The position numbers and the translations under genes are program-made. This document shows positions 1-6,964 of a stretch of DNA of 9,465 nucleotides, in pieces. Each line of letters starts with the position of its first letter. Position 1 is the stretch's first letter. Source of the stretch: Pseudomonadota bacterium (GTDB lineage: Bacteria > Pseudomonadota > Gammaproteobacteria > Pseudomonadales > Azotimanducaceae); contig JAQBYL010000144.1 of NCBI GenBank assembly GCA_027622495.1, forward strand, positions 1 through 9,465, written 5' to 3'. The notes below the pieces were generated by a model. That model was not told the DNA's origin, searched no databases, and saw nothing but the letters and a program-made list of their open reading frames with translations.

Positions 1-1
1 T

Positions 2-361
2 TTTGGCAAGCCGATCATTCGTCTGGGTAAAAATCTGGAGGTGGTATCGCGCGCACGGATCGAAATCAACGCGATGCGCCTGGCAGTTTTGCAAGCCGCA
101 AAAGCGATGGACGTTCTGGGCAACAAAGAAGCCCGCGTGTATGTGAGTGCGGTAAAGGCGATGGTGCCGGAGAAGGTCTGCCAGATCATCGACGCCGCCA
201 TTCAGATGCATGGTGCCACCGGCATATCGCAGTGGACACCGCTGGCGGCCATGTACACCGATCTTCGCCATCTGCGTTTTGCCGACGGACCGGATGAGGT
301 GCACCACATGGTGGTGGGTCGCGCCGAGGTACAGAAGTATGGTCTGTGGGACGCTGCCTGA
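2..361 (+). CDS. Acyl-CoA dehydrogenase, C-terminal part (5' end outside window)
   Basis: This is the last 119 codons of an FAD-dependent acyl-CoA dehydrogenase, the enzyme class that catalyses the first alpha,beta-desaturation in fatty acid beta-oxidation. The frame is open from base 2 and starts FGKPIIRLG, so the gene enters from the left; internal ATG/GTG codons are not its start. What remains is the C-terminal helical domain. It contains the helix RIEINAMRLAVLQAAKAMD, followed by IQMHGATGISQWTPLA and LRHLRFADGPDEVHH, the region that contacts FAD across the dimer and usually ends in a G-x-x-E/D signature. The ADGPDEVH wording resembles the ACAD10/ACAD11-type branch, which acts on longer or branched substrates, but substrate cannot be read from this fragment. 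It ends in TGA and faces the transporter gene across a 97-nt gap that holds a strong hairpin. Confidence 0.9.
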   Translation, partial: FGKPIIRLGKNLEVVSRARIEINAMRLAVLQAAKAMDVLGNKEARVYVSAVKAMVPEKVCQIIDAAIQMHGATGISQWTPLAAMYTDLRHLRFADGPDEVHHMVVGRAEVQKYGLWDAA

Positions 362-402
362 TCAGATCTTAACTGACGTGACCAAGACCCGCCCCAGTAG
401 CG

Positions 403-427
403 TCGGGCTCATCCACTATGAGCCCGA
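403..427. terminator. Perfect hairpin at convergent junction, probable bidirectional terminator
   Basis: The arms TCGGGCTCAT (403-412) and ATGAGCCCGA (418-427) are exact reverse complements around the 5-nt loop CCACT, giving a 10-bp stem. It lies between the stop codons of two convergent genes (361 and 459). Neither strand shows a clear run of T after the stem, so it is not a textbook intrinsic terminator. A role in 3'-end formation or transcript protection is inferred from position and stem strength. Confidence 0.6.
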
Positions 428-458
428 TCGCTGTGCCAGAGGCTCTGTACAGTTGAAG

Positions 459-1924
459 CTATTCAAACGCTGCGTCGAGGTCGGCCTTCTTTCTGTCCCG
501 CTCGTTGATCTCAAATATAACCTGTCGATGGTCTTCGCGAGTCAGACGATAGTTGCGCATCAGCGCTAATGCTGCCAGCCAGAAGATCAGTATACCCGGT
601 CCAACCACCAGACCCAGTTTGTAAATGGTTTCAGGCGGAACTTCTCCGGGCTTCGCACCGGTTGGAAAATTGATCAGGTCGAGAGTAATGCCGGCCACAA
701 ATCCACCGAGCCCAGAGGTGGCTTTGGCGGTAAAACCTAACGCTGCGTTGAACATTCCCTCCTGGCGTTTACCGGTTCGCAGATCATTCTGATCGATGGT
801 GTCGGCGATCATGGAGCCCACCACAATTCCGATCGACACCGCCACGAACACGATGATCGTCACGTGTGCAACGATGATCCAGATCAGACTCGGGTGACCG
901 TTGGCAGGCATCAGGTCGACCAGCCGGAGCAGCACTGGCAGCGGTCCGACAAACACAATCACCGCGAGGGTTGCCAGCGCCATGGATCGCTTGTCGAATC
1001 TGGCGGTTAGTGGTGCGGTCAGCACAAACGCCCCCACGGTTCCGGCCAATCCACCCAGCACGGTGAGCGAAAGCTGCTGTGTGGTGAACTCCCAGAAATA
1101 CGTGTTCACGTACAGACCCAGTGCATCAGTCAGACCCACAGCAGTAGAGGCCGTCAGAATGCTGACGATCAAGGTGAGAAATGCCCGATTGCTGAACGCA
1201 TCGCGGAAGTCTTCATTGAGGCGGCGAAACGTGAACGGACCATTGTCTGGTGGCAGTTTGAGCTTTGGAATCAGATGGTGCGTGCCAAGGGCACAGATCA
1301 GGATCGCAATAACAATGACCAGGCCCCCGGCCATGGCATAGCCTGAATAGGCGCCTGCGATCAGACGACCATCCACACCTTCGGAAGTCGGGGCAAAAAA
1401 TACAGGTAGCCGGCCTGAATGGCGAGCAGCGCGCCAATCCAGCCAGAAAGGACCCGGAAGCTCATGAGCGAAGTGCGCTCGTCATAATTGGAGGTCAACT
1501 CCGCCACCAGCGAGTTGCTGGGGATCATGAAAAACGTCATTGCGGTACGCACCCCGATCGCGAACGTCAGCATCCACAGAAACAGCGGTGTCTGGGCGGT
1601 TGTGTCGGGTGGCTGAAAGAGAAGGATGAAACACAGCGCCATTGGCAGGGGGGCGATGTACATGAAGGGATGTCGGCGTCCCCATTTGCTGCGAAAGTTG
1701 TCCGAGATGTTGCCGATCAACGGATCGGTAATCGCATCTACCACCAGTGCCAGCGCTATTGCGGTTCCGGCCAGAGATCCCGAAAGACCAGCGACCTGGG
1801 TGTAAAAGAACAGCAGAAAAGTGGAGAAGGTCGCGTTCTTAACCCCTTCGGCCACCGAGCCCAGGCCAAAATTGATCTTGGTTGGCAAGGGCACCAGGTA
1901 CTGCTTGTTCAAACGGAAGACCAC
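459..1924 (-). pseudogene. GPH/MelB-family MFS sugar:cation symporter, frameshifted
   Basis: The two halves together encode a glycoside-pentoside-hexuronide:cation symporter of the major facilitator superfamily, an inner-membrane sugar transporter of about 12 helices. The N-terminal part (GTG start at 1924, 187 codons) carries the family signature DAITDPLIGNISD followed by SKWGRRHPFM near residues 62-87. The C-terminal part runs from about 1394 to 459 and supplies the remaining helices. The first frame stops at 1361-1363 (TGA), but homology continues in the -1 frame across a run of six T (1395-1400). Read with a -1 shift, the junction becomes YF[F/L]APTSEGVDGRLIAG and the protein totals about 488 residues, normal for the family. 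The apparent GTG start at 1376 is therefore not a real start. Causes could be a one-base deletion, a homopolymer sequencing error, or slippage (see findings). No good Shine-Dalgarno precedes 1924; an in-frame stop lies upstream at 1955. Substrate is unknown. Confidence 0.85.
1394..1400 (-). other. Slippery heptamer T-TTT-TTG at the frameshift point
   Basis: On the coding (minus) strand the zero-frame codons are TAT TTT TTG, so the heptamer T-TTT-TTG fits the X-XXY-YYZ pattern of -1 frameshift sites. The frame that continues the transporter is exactly -1. Restoring one T to the homopolymer would also join the two halves. The sequence cannot distinguish a real deletion, an error in the T run, transcriptional slippage and ribosomal frameshifting. 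Confidence 0.5.
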
Positions 1925-1949
1925 AGGGTTAAAACGGATTGGAGTGTAC

Positions 1950-1961
1950 CCGCTTTAGCGG
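1950..1961. promoter_or_regulatory. Short inverted repeat in the divergent transporter/GST promoter region
   Basis: CCGCT-TT-AGCGG is a perfect 5-bp inverted repeat in the 78-nt gap between the divergent transporter (start 1924) and GST (start 2003) genes. Its central position would suit an operator for a shared regulator. I see no convincing -35/-10 pair beside it, and short GC-rich dyads are common by chance, so this is a weak call. Confidence 0.25.
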
Positions 1962-2002
1962 CTCGGTGTATGGTCACACAAAGCAATCGACTGGAGAGGA
2001 CA

Positions 2003-2746
2003 ATGATCGACCTGCACTACTGGCCAACCCCCAACGGCAAAAAAGTCACCATCCTGCTCGAGGAAATCGGCGTTGAGTACAACCTGATTCCCTGTCGCAT
2101 CGGCCAGGGTGATCAGTTCACCGCGGAATTTCTGAAGATCTGCCCCAATAACCGCATGCCGGCCATGATCGACAACGCCCCGAACGACGGTGGTGAGCCC
2201 GTACCCGTGTTCGAGTCCGGGGCCATGATGATGTACATCGGTGAAAAGTACGGCCAGTTCTACGGGGGCGATGACCTGCGGGTCCGGTACGCGATTAACC
2301 AGTGGATCATGTGGCAGATGGCTAACCAGGGGCCCAAAACCGGCGAACGGGGGCATTTCAGCCGTGCGGGTGAAGAGGCCGGTGATATAAGCTATGCCAT
2401 CCGCCGTTTCGATGACGAGGTCAACCGGATCTATGGTGTGCTTAATCAACGTTTGTACGAAGCTCCGTATCTCGCCGGATCTGATTACAGCATTGCCGAT
2501 ATGATCTGTTATCCGTGGGCGACTGATCCAGCGGCGCGAGGTCAGGATCCGGAAGCCTTTCCGCACGTGATGCGCTGGCTCAACGAGTTAGGCGAGCGCG
2601 AAGCGGTCAAGCGCGGCATGGCTGCCGGCAGCGACTGGCGTGTGGACTACAGCGAAATGCCTAAAGAGGAGGTCGCCCGGTTGCGCGGTATGCTCTACAA
2701 CCAGCGCGCCCGGCCGGTGCCTGCGGAGCCTGCTTTCAAGCGGTGA
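2003..2746 (+). CDS. Nu-class glutathione S-transferase (YfcG/YghU-like disulfide oxidoreductase)
   Basis: A 247-residue cytoplasmic thiol enzyme of the Nu class of GSTs, whose E. coli members YfcG and YghU have glutathione-dependent disulfide reductase and peroxidase activity. The N-terminal thioredoxin-like domain starts MIDLHYWPTPNGKKVT. Thr9 and Asn11 occupy the positions used by YfcG to bind glutathione in place of a catalytic Cys. PNNRMP (48-53) ends in the cis-proline, and FESGA (70-74) supplies the Glu-Ser pair that binds the gamma-glutamyl group. The C-terminal helical domain contains the fold-stabilising N-capping region YLAGSDYSIADMICYPW. It extends about 30 residues beyond YfcG (about 215 aa) with a charged tail. 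The start at 2003 is chosen from the family N-terminus and a GGAG/AGGA Shine-Dalgarno at 1993-2000; the frame is open further upstream but overlaps the transporter gene. The in vivo substrate is unknown. Confidence 0.93.
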   Translation: MIDLHYWPTPNGKKVTILLEEIGVEYNLIPCRIGQGDQFTAEFLKICPNNRMPAMIDNAPNDGGEPVPVFESGAMMMYIGEKYGQFYGGDDLRVRYAINQWIMWQMANQGPKTGERGHFSRAGEEAGDISYAIRRFDDEVNRIYGVLNQRLYEAPYLAGSDYSIADMICYPWATDPAARGQDPEAFPHVMRWLNELGEREAVKRGMAAGSDWRVDYSEMPKEEVARLRGMLYNQRARPVPAEPAFKR

Positions 2747-2758
2747 GAACTGCTGGCT

Positions 2759-2773
2759 GGCTAACCGTTAGCC
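2759..2773. terminator. Short hairpin at the GST/SDR convergent junction
   Basis: GGCTAAC (2759-2765) and GTTAGCC (2767-2773) form an inverted repeat with a single base between; a real hairpin would open to about 5 bp with a 5-nt loop. It lies in the 21-nt gap between two convergent genes and covers the TAA stop of the SDR gene (2768-2770). There is no T run, so a termination role is only suggested by position. Confidence 0.35.
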
Positions 2774-3520
2774 CCGACCGATGAAGGGCATCTGGTTAGC
2801 CATCACGGTCAGGAACGGAACATTGGTGTCCAGCGGTTGCCTGGCCATGAAGATAACGGCATCAACCACTGCCTGAACATTCATGGTTGGCTCTGGTTTC
2901 AACGTGCCATCCGCCTGCGGTACGCCCCCACTCATGCGGGCGGTCATATCGGTGTGGGCATTGCCGATGTCGATCTGCCCGCAGGCGATGTTGAATGCCC
3001 GTCCATCCAGGGCTGTGCTGCGGGTCAGACCGGTAATGGCATGTTTGGTCGCTGTGTAAGGTGCTGAGTGAGGTCGCGGCACGTGGGCAGAAATGGAACC
3101 ATTGTTGATGATGCGTCCACCTTGAGGGGTCTGGGTTTTCATCAGACCCATGGCCCGGCGGGTGCAGTAGTAGGCGCCGTTCAGGTTCACGCTCACCACC
3201 CGGTGCCAGTGATCCAGCGACAGAGTCTCCATGGGCACAGGTGGCGCGCCAGATCCCGCATTGTTGAACAGCAGGTCCAGTCGGCCACACTGTTTGATCA
3301 CGAAGTCGAACAGGCCATCGACCGCGTCCGGGTCGCCAATATCTGCTGGAAACACCTGGACGTTCGATACGGGCGATGCCGCCGATCGGGTCTCCTCAAG
3401 CTTACCGCTGCGGCGGCCGGTGATGATGACCTGGTAACCGCAATCGACCAGGCCCAGGGCAACGGCTTTGCCGATCCCGCTGCCGCCACCGGTGATCAGG
3501 GCGATGGGTGAATTTTGCAT
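2768..3520 (-). CDS. Short-chain dehydrogenase/reductase (classical SDR)
   Basis: A 250-residue NAD(P)-dependent oxidoreductase of the classical SDR family with a complete set of motifs. TGGGSGIG (10-17) is the dinucleotide-binding loop. TGRR (34-37) follows the second strand, and its arginines suggest NADP preference. NNAG (86-89) is the strand-4 motif, and the catalytic tetrad is Asn112, Ser142, Tyr155 and Lys159 (YTATK). The C-terminal substrate loop (GQIDIGNAHTDMT and beyond) does not identify a substrate. I prefer the ATG at 3520 because it puts the first strand close to the N-terminus, as is usual, and has GGAG six bases upstream. An ATG at 3559 preceded by GAGGA is a credible alternative that adds 13 residues. 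It is divergent from the PhyH-like gene across about 120 bases and may share regulation with it, but no operator is evident. Confidence 0.93.
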   Translation of the reverse strand: MQNSPIALITGGGSGIGKAVALGLVDCGYQVIITGRRSGKLEETRSAASPVSNVQVFPADIGDPDAVDGLFDFVIKQCGRLDLLFNNAGSGAPPVPMETLSLDHWHRVVSVNLNGAYYCTRRAMGLMKTQTPQGGRIINNGSISAHVPRPHSAPYTATKHAITGLTRSTALDGRAFNIACGQIDIGNAHTDMTARMSGGVPQADGTLKPEPTMNVQAVVDAVIFMARQPLDTNVPFLTVMANQMPFIGRG

Positions 3521-3641
3521 GATGGGCTCCGGGTCGTCCGGGGTGCGCAGAAAATGCATGCAGTGGGTTCCTCAAGAGTGAATTTCGGGTTGTAGTTTGT
3601 CAGGACTTTACTCCGGCACGAGTTTCCGCTCTAGTAACCCC

Positions 3642-4574
3642 ATGATTGCGAGCGCCAACAGCTTTTATCCCGGCTTCAATGAAGCCAATGTCCGCGCGTG
3701 GCGGGAAGAGGGTTTCACCCTCATCCCGACATTTTTCGGATCTGAGGTGATCGATCCGATCCTCGCTGACTTCGCCACACTGTACAGCGACCGCGGTCAG
3801 GGTGAACACGTCGGGCGCGAACTCAACCTCAAAAAACCGGGCACGCTCGGCAACAGCCATCCCAGGCAGTTCATAAACTTCGATTCGCTACCCTACAGGG
3901 CATCACCGGCGATCAACATGATCTCGCTGCACCCGCGCCTGATCAATTATGCACGGGCGCTGCTGGGGACCGACCGCGTGCACCTGTACCAATCTCACAC
4001 CTGGGCCAAGTACACGGGCGAAGCCGACTACGATCAGGCGTTTCACTGTGATTTCGGTAATCACACCCTGACCGTGCCCGCCGACAACGCGCTGGATCGA
4101 ACAGTTGATTTTGTTCTGTATCTGACCGATGTCACCAACGATCTCGGTGCGTTGCACTATGTCACCAAGCCGGACAGTGATGCGATCCTGGGAGCAGGGG
4201 AGCTCGTTGCACCCGATGCGAGCCAGATGGCGCTGAAAGCGGTGGAGCGTTCTGCAGCCGCGCCGGCAGGGTCACTTCTTGCGCATGGTATCGACACCTT
4301 TCACCGTGGCACCAATCTGACGCGGCCGAACGGTTATCGTTTTACGATGACGATGGGTTATAAGGCTTGCGGCAACGATATGATCGGTTTTCATGTGTGG
4401 CAGCATTCACCTGATCGTCCCTGGCATCTGATCTTCAACCAGGCGACACCCGATCAGCTCAGCGTGCTGGGCGTGCCGCTGCCCGGCGAGGAGTTCTGGT
4501 CAGCGCGGACCCTGCGCCTCACTCAGGCGCGCTGGCCACAGTGGGATATGAGCGCCTATTTCGCAGCGCTTTGA
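3642..4574 (+). CDS. Phytanoyl-CoA dioxygenase (PhyH) family Fe(II)/2-oxoglutarate oxygenase
   Basis: A 310-residue protein of the PhyH family, non-haem iron oxygenases that couple oxidative decarboxylation of 2-oxoglutarate to hydroxylation of a substrate. The N-terminal FNEANVRAWREEGFTLIPTFF (about 12-32) is the helix and first strand typical of the family. The metal site is HCD (His135, Asp137) with distal His221 in FHRGTN. Arg233 in NGYRFTMTMGY is the likely 2-oxoglutarate carboxylate ligand. VDFVLYLTDVTNDLGALHYV is the double-stranded beta-helix strand after the HxD motif. The start at the ATG at 3642 is preferred; a TTG at 3597 would add 15 residues but gives no family-like sequence, and neither has a strong Shine-Dalgarno. 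Substrates in this family range from fatty acyl-CoA to small secondary metabolites, so the substrate is not called. It converges on the flavoprotein gene with a 14-nt gap. Confidence 0.9.
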   Translation: MIASANSFYPGFNEANVRAWREEGFTLIPTFFGSEVIDPILADFATLYSDRGQGEHVGRELNLKKPGTLGNSHPRQFINFDSLPYRASPAINMISLHPRLINYARALLGTDRVHLYQSHTWAKYTGEADYDQAFHCDFGNHTLTVPADNALDRTVDFVLYLTDVTNDLGALHYVTKPDSDAILGAGELVAPDASQMALKAVERSAAAPAGSLLAHGIDTFHRGTNLTRPNGYRFTMTMGYKACGNDMIGFHVWQHSPDRPWHLIFNQATPDQLSVLGVPLPGEEFWSARTLRLTQARWPQWDMSAYFAAL

Positions 4575-4582
4575 TCTGGCGT

Positions 4583-4592
4583 CTGAGCTCAG
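4583..4592. repeat. 10-bp palindrome at the PhyH/flavoprotein junction
   Basis: CTGAGCTCAG is a perfect palindrome in the 14-nt gap between convergent stop codons, reaching into the stop of the flavoprotein gene. It is too short and loop-less for a good terminator; I record it only because all four simple convergent junctions in the window contain some inverted repeat. Confidence 0.25.
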
Positions 4593-5926
4593 GGAGTAGG
4601 CTCTTTCAAATGTGCCTGATGAATGGCTGACAATGGTGCCATCAGAGACGATATAGAGGTGACCAGCCGGGCCGCCTCGCGATCGCCGTTGAGAGACATC
4701 TGGCCGTAGCGCATCAGCAGTTCCACTGATTTGCGTTCCTCGTTGGGGTAGTCACCGCTCGTTCCCTTGTGGGCGAAGTCGAGCAGCGCGGCGTACAGCC
4801 AAGGTGCTCTGATTTGCTCAAACACCGCTGCAAAATACGGCTTCCACAGATCGGTCAACGGCCGATCAGCAAAGCCCGTCAGCACCTTGTCGAGCGCCAG
4901 CGTCTGACGGCATGCGGCCGACATGCCCTGGCCATAGTAGGGGTTGTACTGACAGACGCCGTCGCCAATCGGAAGCACGCCAGACGGAAACCGTTTGAGC
5001 TGTTCATAGTGTCGGCGAATGGCTCGGGGAAATTTGAAATGGTGCGGTTCACTGATCGGTGTTGCCGTCTTGATCAGGTCTGAGAATGCCGGATCGCACA
5101 GCGTTTGCGCCCACTGCATGTAGCCTTCGAGATCTTCCGGCGGATGATCACCCAGACGACCACTCAACGACGCTAACCAGTCACCGGTCTCGGTTTTAAC
5201 CAGGCACGCACTGCGCCTGATGTAGCGACCGCTTTTGGCTGGCATCACAAAAAATCCAGCGTCTTTCAGAAGGTCAGGTTCAGATGGCCGGAACATGATT
5301 GTTGTATAGGCAAAGTCGCAGTTCACGTGCGTTTCTTTTGGACGGGCATAACCCATGGCTTCAAGCCAGCGCGGGGTCCGGCCAACTCGACCCGCGGCAT
5401 CCACCACCAGATCGGCGCGGATCTCTTCGCCTTGATTGTGCACAACCACACCGGCAACTGCACCGTCTCGAATCAGCGGATCGCGGATCGCGGTACCGTA
5501 ACGGGTGGTGATGTTGGGCGTTGCCTCCACCCGCGTGCGCAAACAATGCTCCAGCAGGTACCGGCTCTGCATATGCAGTTGCGGAAACCCGGGGATCGGT
5601 TCGCTGGGTTCCGGCTGATGGCGCAGATAGCTGTAGGACTTGCCTTCTTCACCGAACGCATAAAACTCGTGAGGTTGTGGTGTCAATGCTCCGGCGGCCT
5701 TGAGATCCGCATCAAAGCCGGGGAAGAGATCATTCAGAATCTGCAACCCACCGGGCAGCAGGCCGTGAAAATGATGGCCTTGTGGGATGCCCTGACGAGG
5801 GCCGGGTAGTGCTGGCATCTGATCTTTATCGAGCAACAGGACCTGGCGGAAGTGTTTAGCCAGCACCTGAGCGCTGACCAGACCAGCCACTCCGCTGCCG
5901 ATCACGATTGCCTGTACATCGCGCAT
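4589..5926 (-). CDS. FAD-dependent monooxygenase/epoxidase-like flavoprotein (PHBH fold)
   Basis: A 445-residue flavoprotein of the p-hydroxybenzoate hydroxylase fold, closest in motif style to the LasC/MonCI-type epoxidases and related FAD-dependent oxidoreductases. IGSGVAG (9-15) is the Rossmann GxGxxG, and Asp33 at the end of the second strand should bind the adenosine ribose. PRQGIPQGHHFHGLLPGG (43-60) is a conserved early segment of this subgroup. DAAGR (176-180) is the DG-type motif, and PIGDGVCQYNPYYGQGMS (319-336) is the second FAD-ribityl motif, including the GD pair. No transmembrane helix is obvious. The expected activity is NAD(P)H- or reductase-dependent oxygen insertion, but the substrate cannot be read. 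It is divergent from the exonuclease gene across 89 bases. The Shine-Dalgarno before ATG 5926 is weak (GAGA about 10 bases upstream), yet the start is fixed by the Rossmann motif. Confidence 0.9.
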   Translation of the reverse strand: MRDVQAIVIGSGVAGLVSAQVLAKHFRQVLLLDKDQMPALPGPRQGIPQGHHFHGLLPGGLQILNDLFPGFDADLKAAGALTPQPHEFYAFGEEGKSYSYLRHQPEPSEPIPGFPQLHMQSRYLLEHCLRTRVEATPNITTRYGTAIRDPLIRDGAVAGVVVHNQGEEIRADLVVDAAGRVGRTPRWLEAMGYARPKETHVNCDFAYTTIMFRPSEPDLLKDAGFFVMPAKSGRYIRRSACLVKTETGDWLASLSGRLGDHPPEDLEGYMQWAQTLCDPAFSDLIKTATPISEPHHFKFPRAIRRHYEQLKRFPSGVLPIGDGVCQYNPYYGQGMSAACRQTLALDKVLTGFADRPLTDLWKPYFAAVFEQIRAPWLYAALLDFAHKGTSGDYPNEERKSVELLMRYGQMSLNGDREAARLVTSISSLMAPLSAIHQAHLKEPTP

Positions 5927-6003
5927 GTCTGTTGCGTCTCTGAATCTGGATCGCCAAGCTTAAGCGCTAACATGGCTGCCGGTCGTGGCAACAATTCACG
6001 TCT

Positions 6004-6008
6004 GGAGG
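6004..6008 (+). promoter_or_regulatory. Shine-Dalgarno of the exonuclease gene
   Basis: GGAGG seven bases before the ATG at 6016 fixes that start and is the strongest ribosome binding site on the plus strand of this window. The upstream 5927-6003 gap serves two divergent genes, but I find no confident promoter in it. Confidence 0.8.
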
Positions 6009-6015
6009 AACACTG

Positions 6016-6885
6016 ATGCCGCGTTTACACGTGATCGACGGTACTTTTGAGTTGTATCGGGCGCACTTTTCAAAACGCCCGGGCAAAACCGCGCCTGATG
6101 GGCAGGATGTCAAGGCAACTGCCGGTGTGGTGAGCTCGCTCATGGGCCTGCTTGCCGACACAACGGAGCAGGCCACCCATCTGGCCGTGGCCTTCGACAA
6201 TCCCATTGAATCGTTTCGCAACCGGCTGTTTGACGGCTACAAAACCGGTGAAGGAATGGACCCGGCGCTGGTCGCGCAGATGGACCTGGTGGAACAGGCA
6301 GTCAGTGCCCTTGGAATCACCGTCTGGTCCATGGATGAATTTGAAGCAGATGATGCGCTGGCGACGGCGTCACGGCTTTATGCGAATGAGGCGGAACAGA
6401 TCAGGATCATGACGCCGGACAAAGACCTCGGGCAGTGTGTCAGCGGTAATCATGTGGTTCAGGTTGACCGCATCCGTTCAAAGGTCATCAATGAAGACGG
6501 TGTAATGGAACGTAATGGGGTTCCCCCGTCCGCCATCCCGGACTGGTTAGCCATGGTCGGTGACAGCGCCGATGGCATACCCGGTCTGCGCGGTTTTGGC
6601 GCTAAAACCAGCGCGGTATTGCTCAACCGTTATAAGAGTGTTGAGCAGATTCCCGACGACCCGCAACTCTGGGACGTGCAGGTGCGGGGTGCGGCGCGGC
6701 TTGGTGAAACCCTTGCCGCGGGCAGACAGGAGGTCGGTTTGTACAAGACCCTGGCCACGCTGCGATTCGATGTGCCCCTCACCCAGACATGGGCTGATCT
6801 TGCGTGGCGCGGTGCGCCCAGAGCAGAGTTTGAAACGTTCGCACAACGTCTCGGCGGCATCAGGCGACCTTCACGTTATCGCTGA
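6016..6885 (+). CDS. Stand-alone 5'-3' exonuclease (PolA N-terminal/FEN-like)
   Basis: A 289-residue structure-specific 5' nuclease corresponding to the N-terminal domain of DNA polymerase I without the polymerase, as in the ExoIX/FEN-like family. The metal-binding acids are all present: Asp8 in VIDGT, Asp61 in AFDN, Glu110/Asp112/Asp113 in FEADDA, Asp135/Asp137 in TPDKD, and Asp183/Asp186 in GDSADGIPG. Arg70 and YK (75-76) lie in the helical arch region. The helix-3-turn-helix motif (GDSADGIPGLRGFGAKTSA, 182-200) binds DNA and a potassium ion. Expected roles are Okazaki-fragment or flap processing and repair in the cytoplasm. Length and residues indicate an intact, active enzyme rather than a remnant of polA. 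It converges on the selenoprotein gene; its TGA sits inside a hairpin and the tandem repeat begins three bases later. Confidence 0.93.
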   Translation: MPRLHVIDGTFELYRAHFSKRPGKTAPDGQDVKATAGVVSSLMGLLADTTEQATHLAVAFDNPIESFRNRLFDGYKTGEGMDPALVAQMDLVEQAVSALGITVWSMDEFEADDALATASRLYANEAEQIRIMTPDKDLGQCVSGNHVVQVDRIRSKVINEDGVMERNGVPPSAIPDWLAMVGDSADGIPGLRGFGAKTSAVLLNRYKSVEQIPDDPQLWDVQVRGAARLGETLAAGRQEVGLYKTLATLRFDVPLTQTWADLAWRGAPRAEFETFAQRLGGIRRPSRYR

Positions 6886-6897
6886 GGGAGCCTCAGC
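6881..6897 (+). terminator. Hairpin over the exonuclease stop codon
   Basis: GCTGAGG (6881-6887) and CCTCAGC (6891-6897) are exact reverse complements around a 3-base GAG loop, a 7-bp stem covering the TGA stop (6883-6885). The right arm is the start of the first 18-bp repeat unit. No T run follows, so a terminator role is possible but not typical. Confidence 0.4.
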
Positions 6898-6964
6898 CTG
6901 ATCAAGAGCCTCAGCCTGATCAAGAGCCTCAGCCTGATCAAGAGAAGAGCCTCAGCCTGATCAA
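6888..6964. repeat. Minisatellite: four copies of an 18-bp tandem repeat
   Basis: The unit GAGCCTCAGCCTGATCAA occurs identically at 6888-6905, 6906-6923, 6924-6941 and 6947-6964. A 5-base insert (GAGAA, 6942-6946) separates the third and fourth copies. The array fills the whole junction between the exonuclease stop (6885) and the convergent redoxin gene, and the stop codon of the latter (minus-strand TGA, 6961-6963) lies inside the fourth copy. Identity of all copies suggests recent expansion by slippage. It is not a CRISPR array because there are no spacers. Confidence 0.95.

Noticed and set aside
1361..1363. TGA ending the N-terminal transporter half as a second selenocysteine codon
   Set aside because: Family-like sequence does not continue in that frame; it continues in the -1 frame from the T6 run upstream, so this is a frameshift and not recoding of UGA. 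Transporters of this family have no redox Cys there.
1670..2002. N-terminal extension of the GST frame to 1670
   Set aside because: It overlaps the transporter gene antisense, while a strong Shine-Dalgarno and the canonical GST N-terminus support the start at 2003.
1955..2566. 203-codon minus-strand ORF opposite the GST
   Set aside because: It lies wholly antisense to a clear Nu-class GST, its composition is a shadow of that gene, and it has no recognisable domain.
3068..3511. 147-codon plus-strand ORF opposite the SDR
   Set aside because: It is antisense to complete SDR motifs (cofactor loop, NNAG, YxxxK) and shows no domain of its own.
6888..6964. CRISPR array
   Set aside because: The 18-bp units are directly adjacent with no unique spacers; this is a plain tandem repeat.
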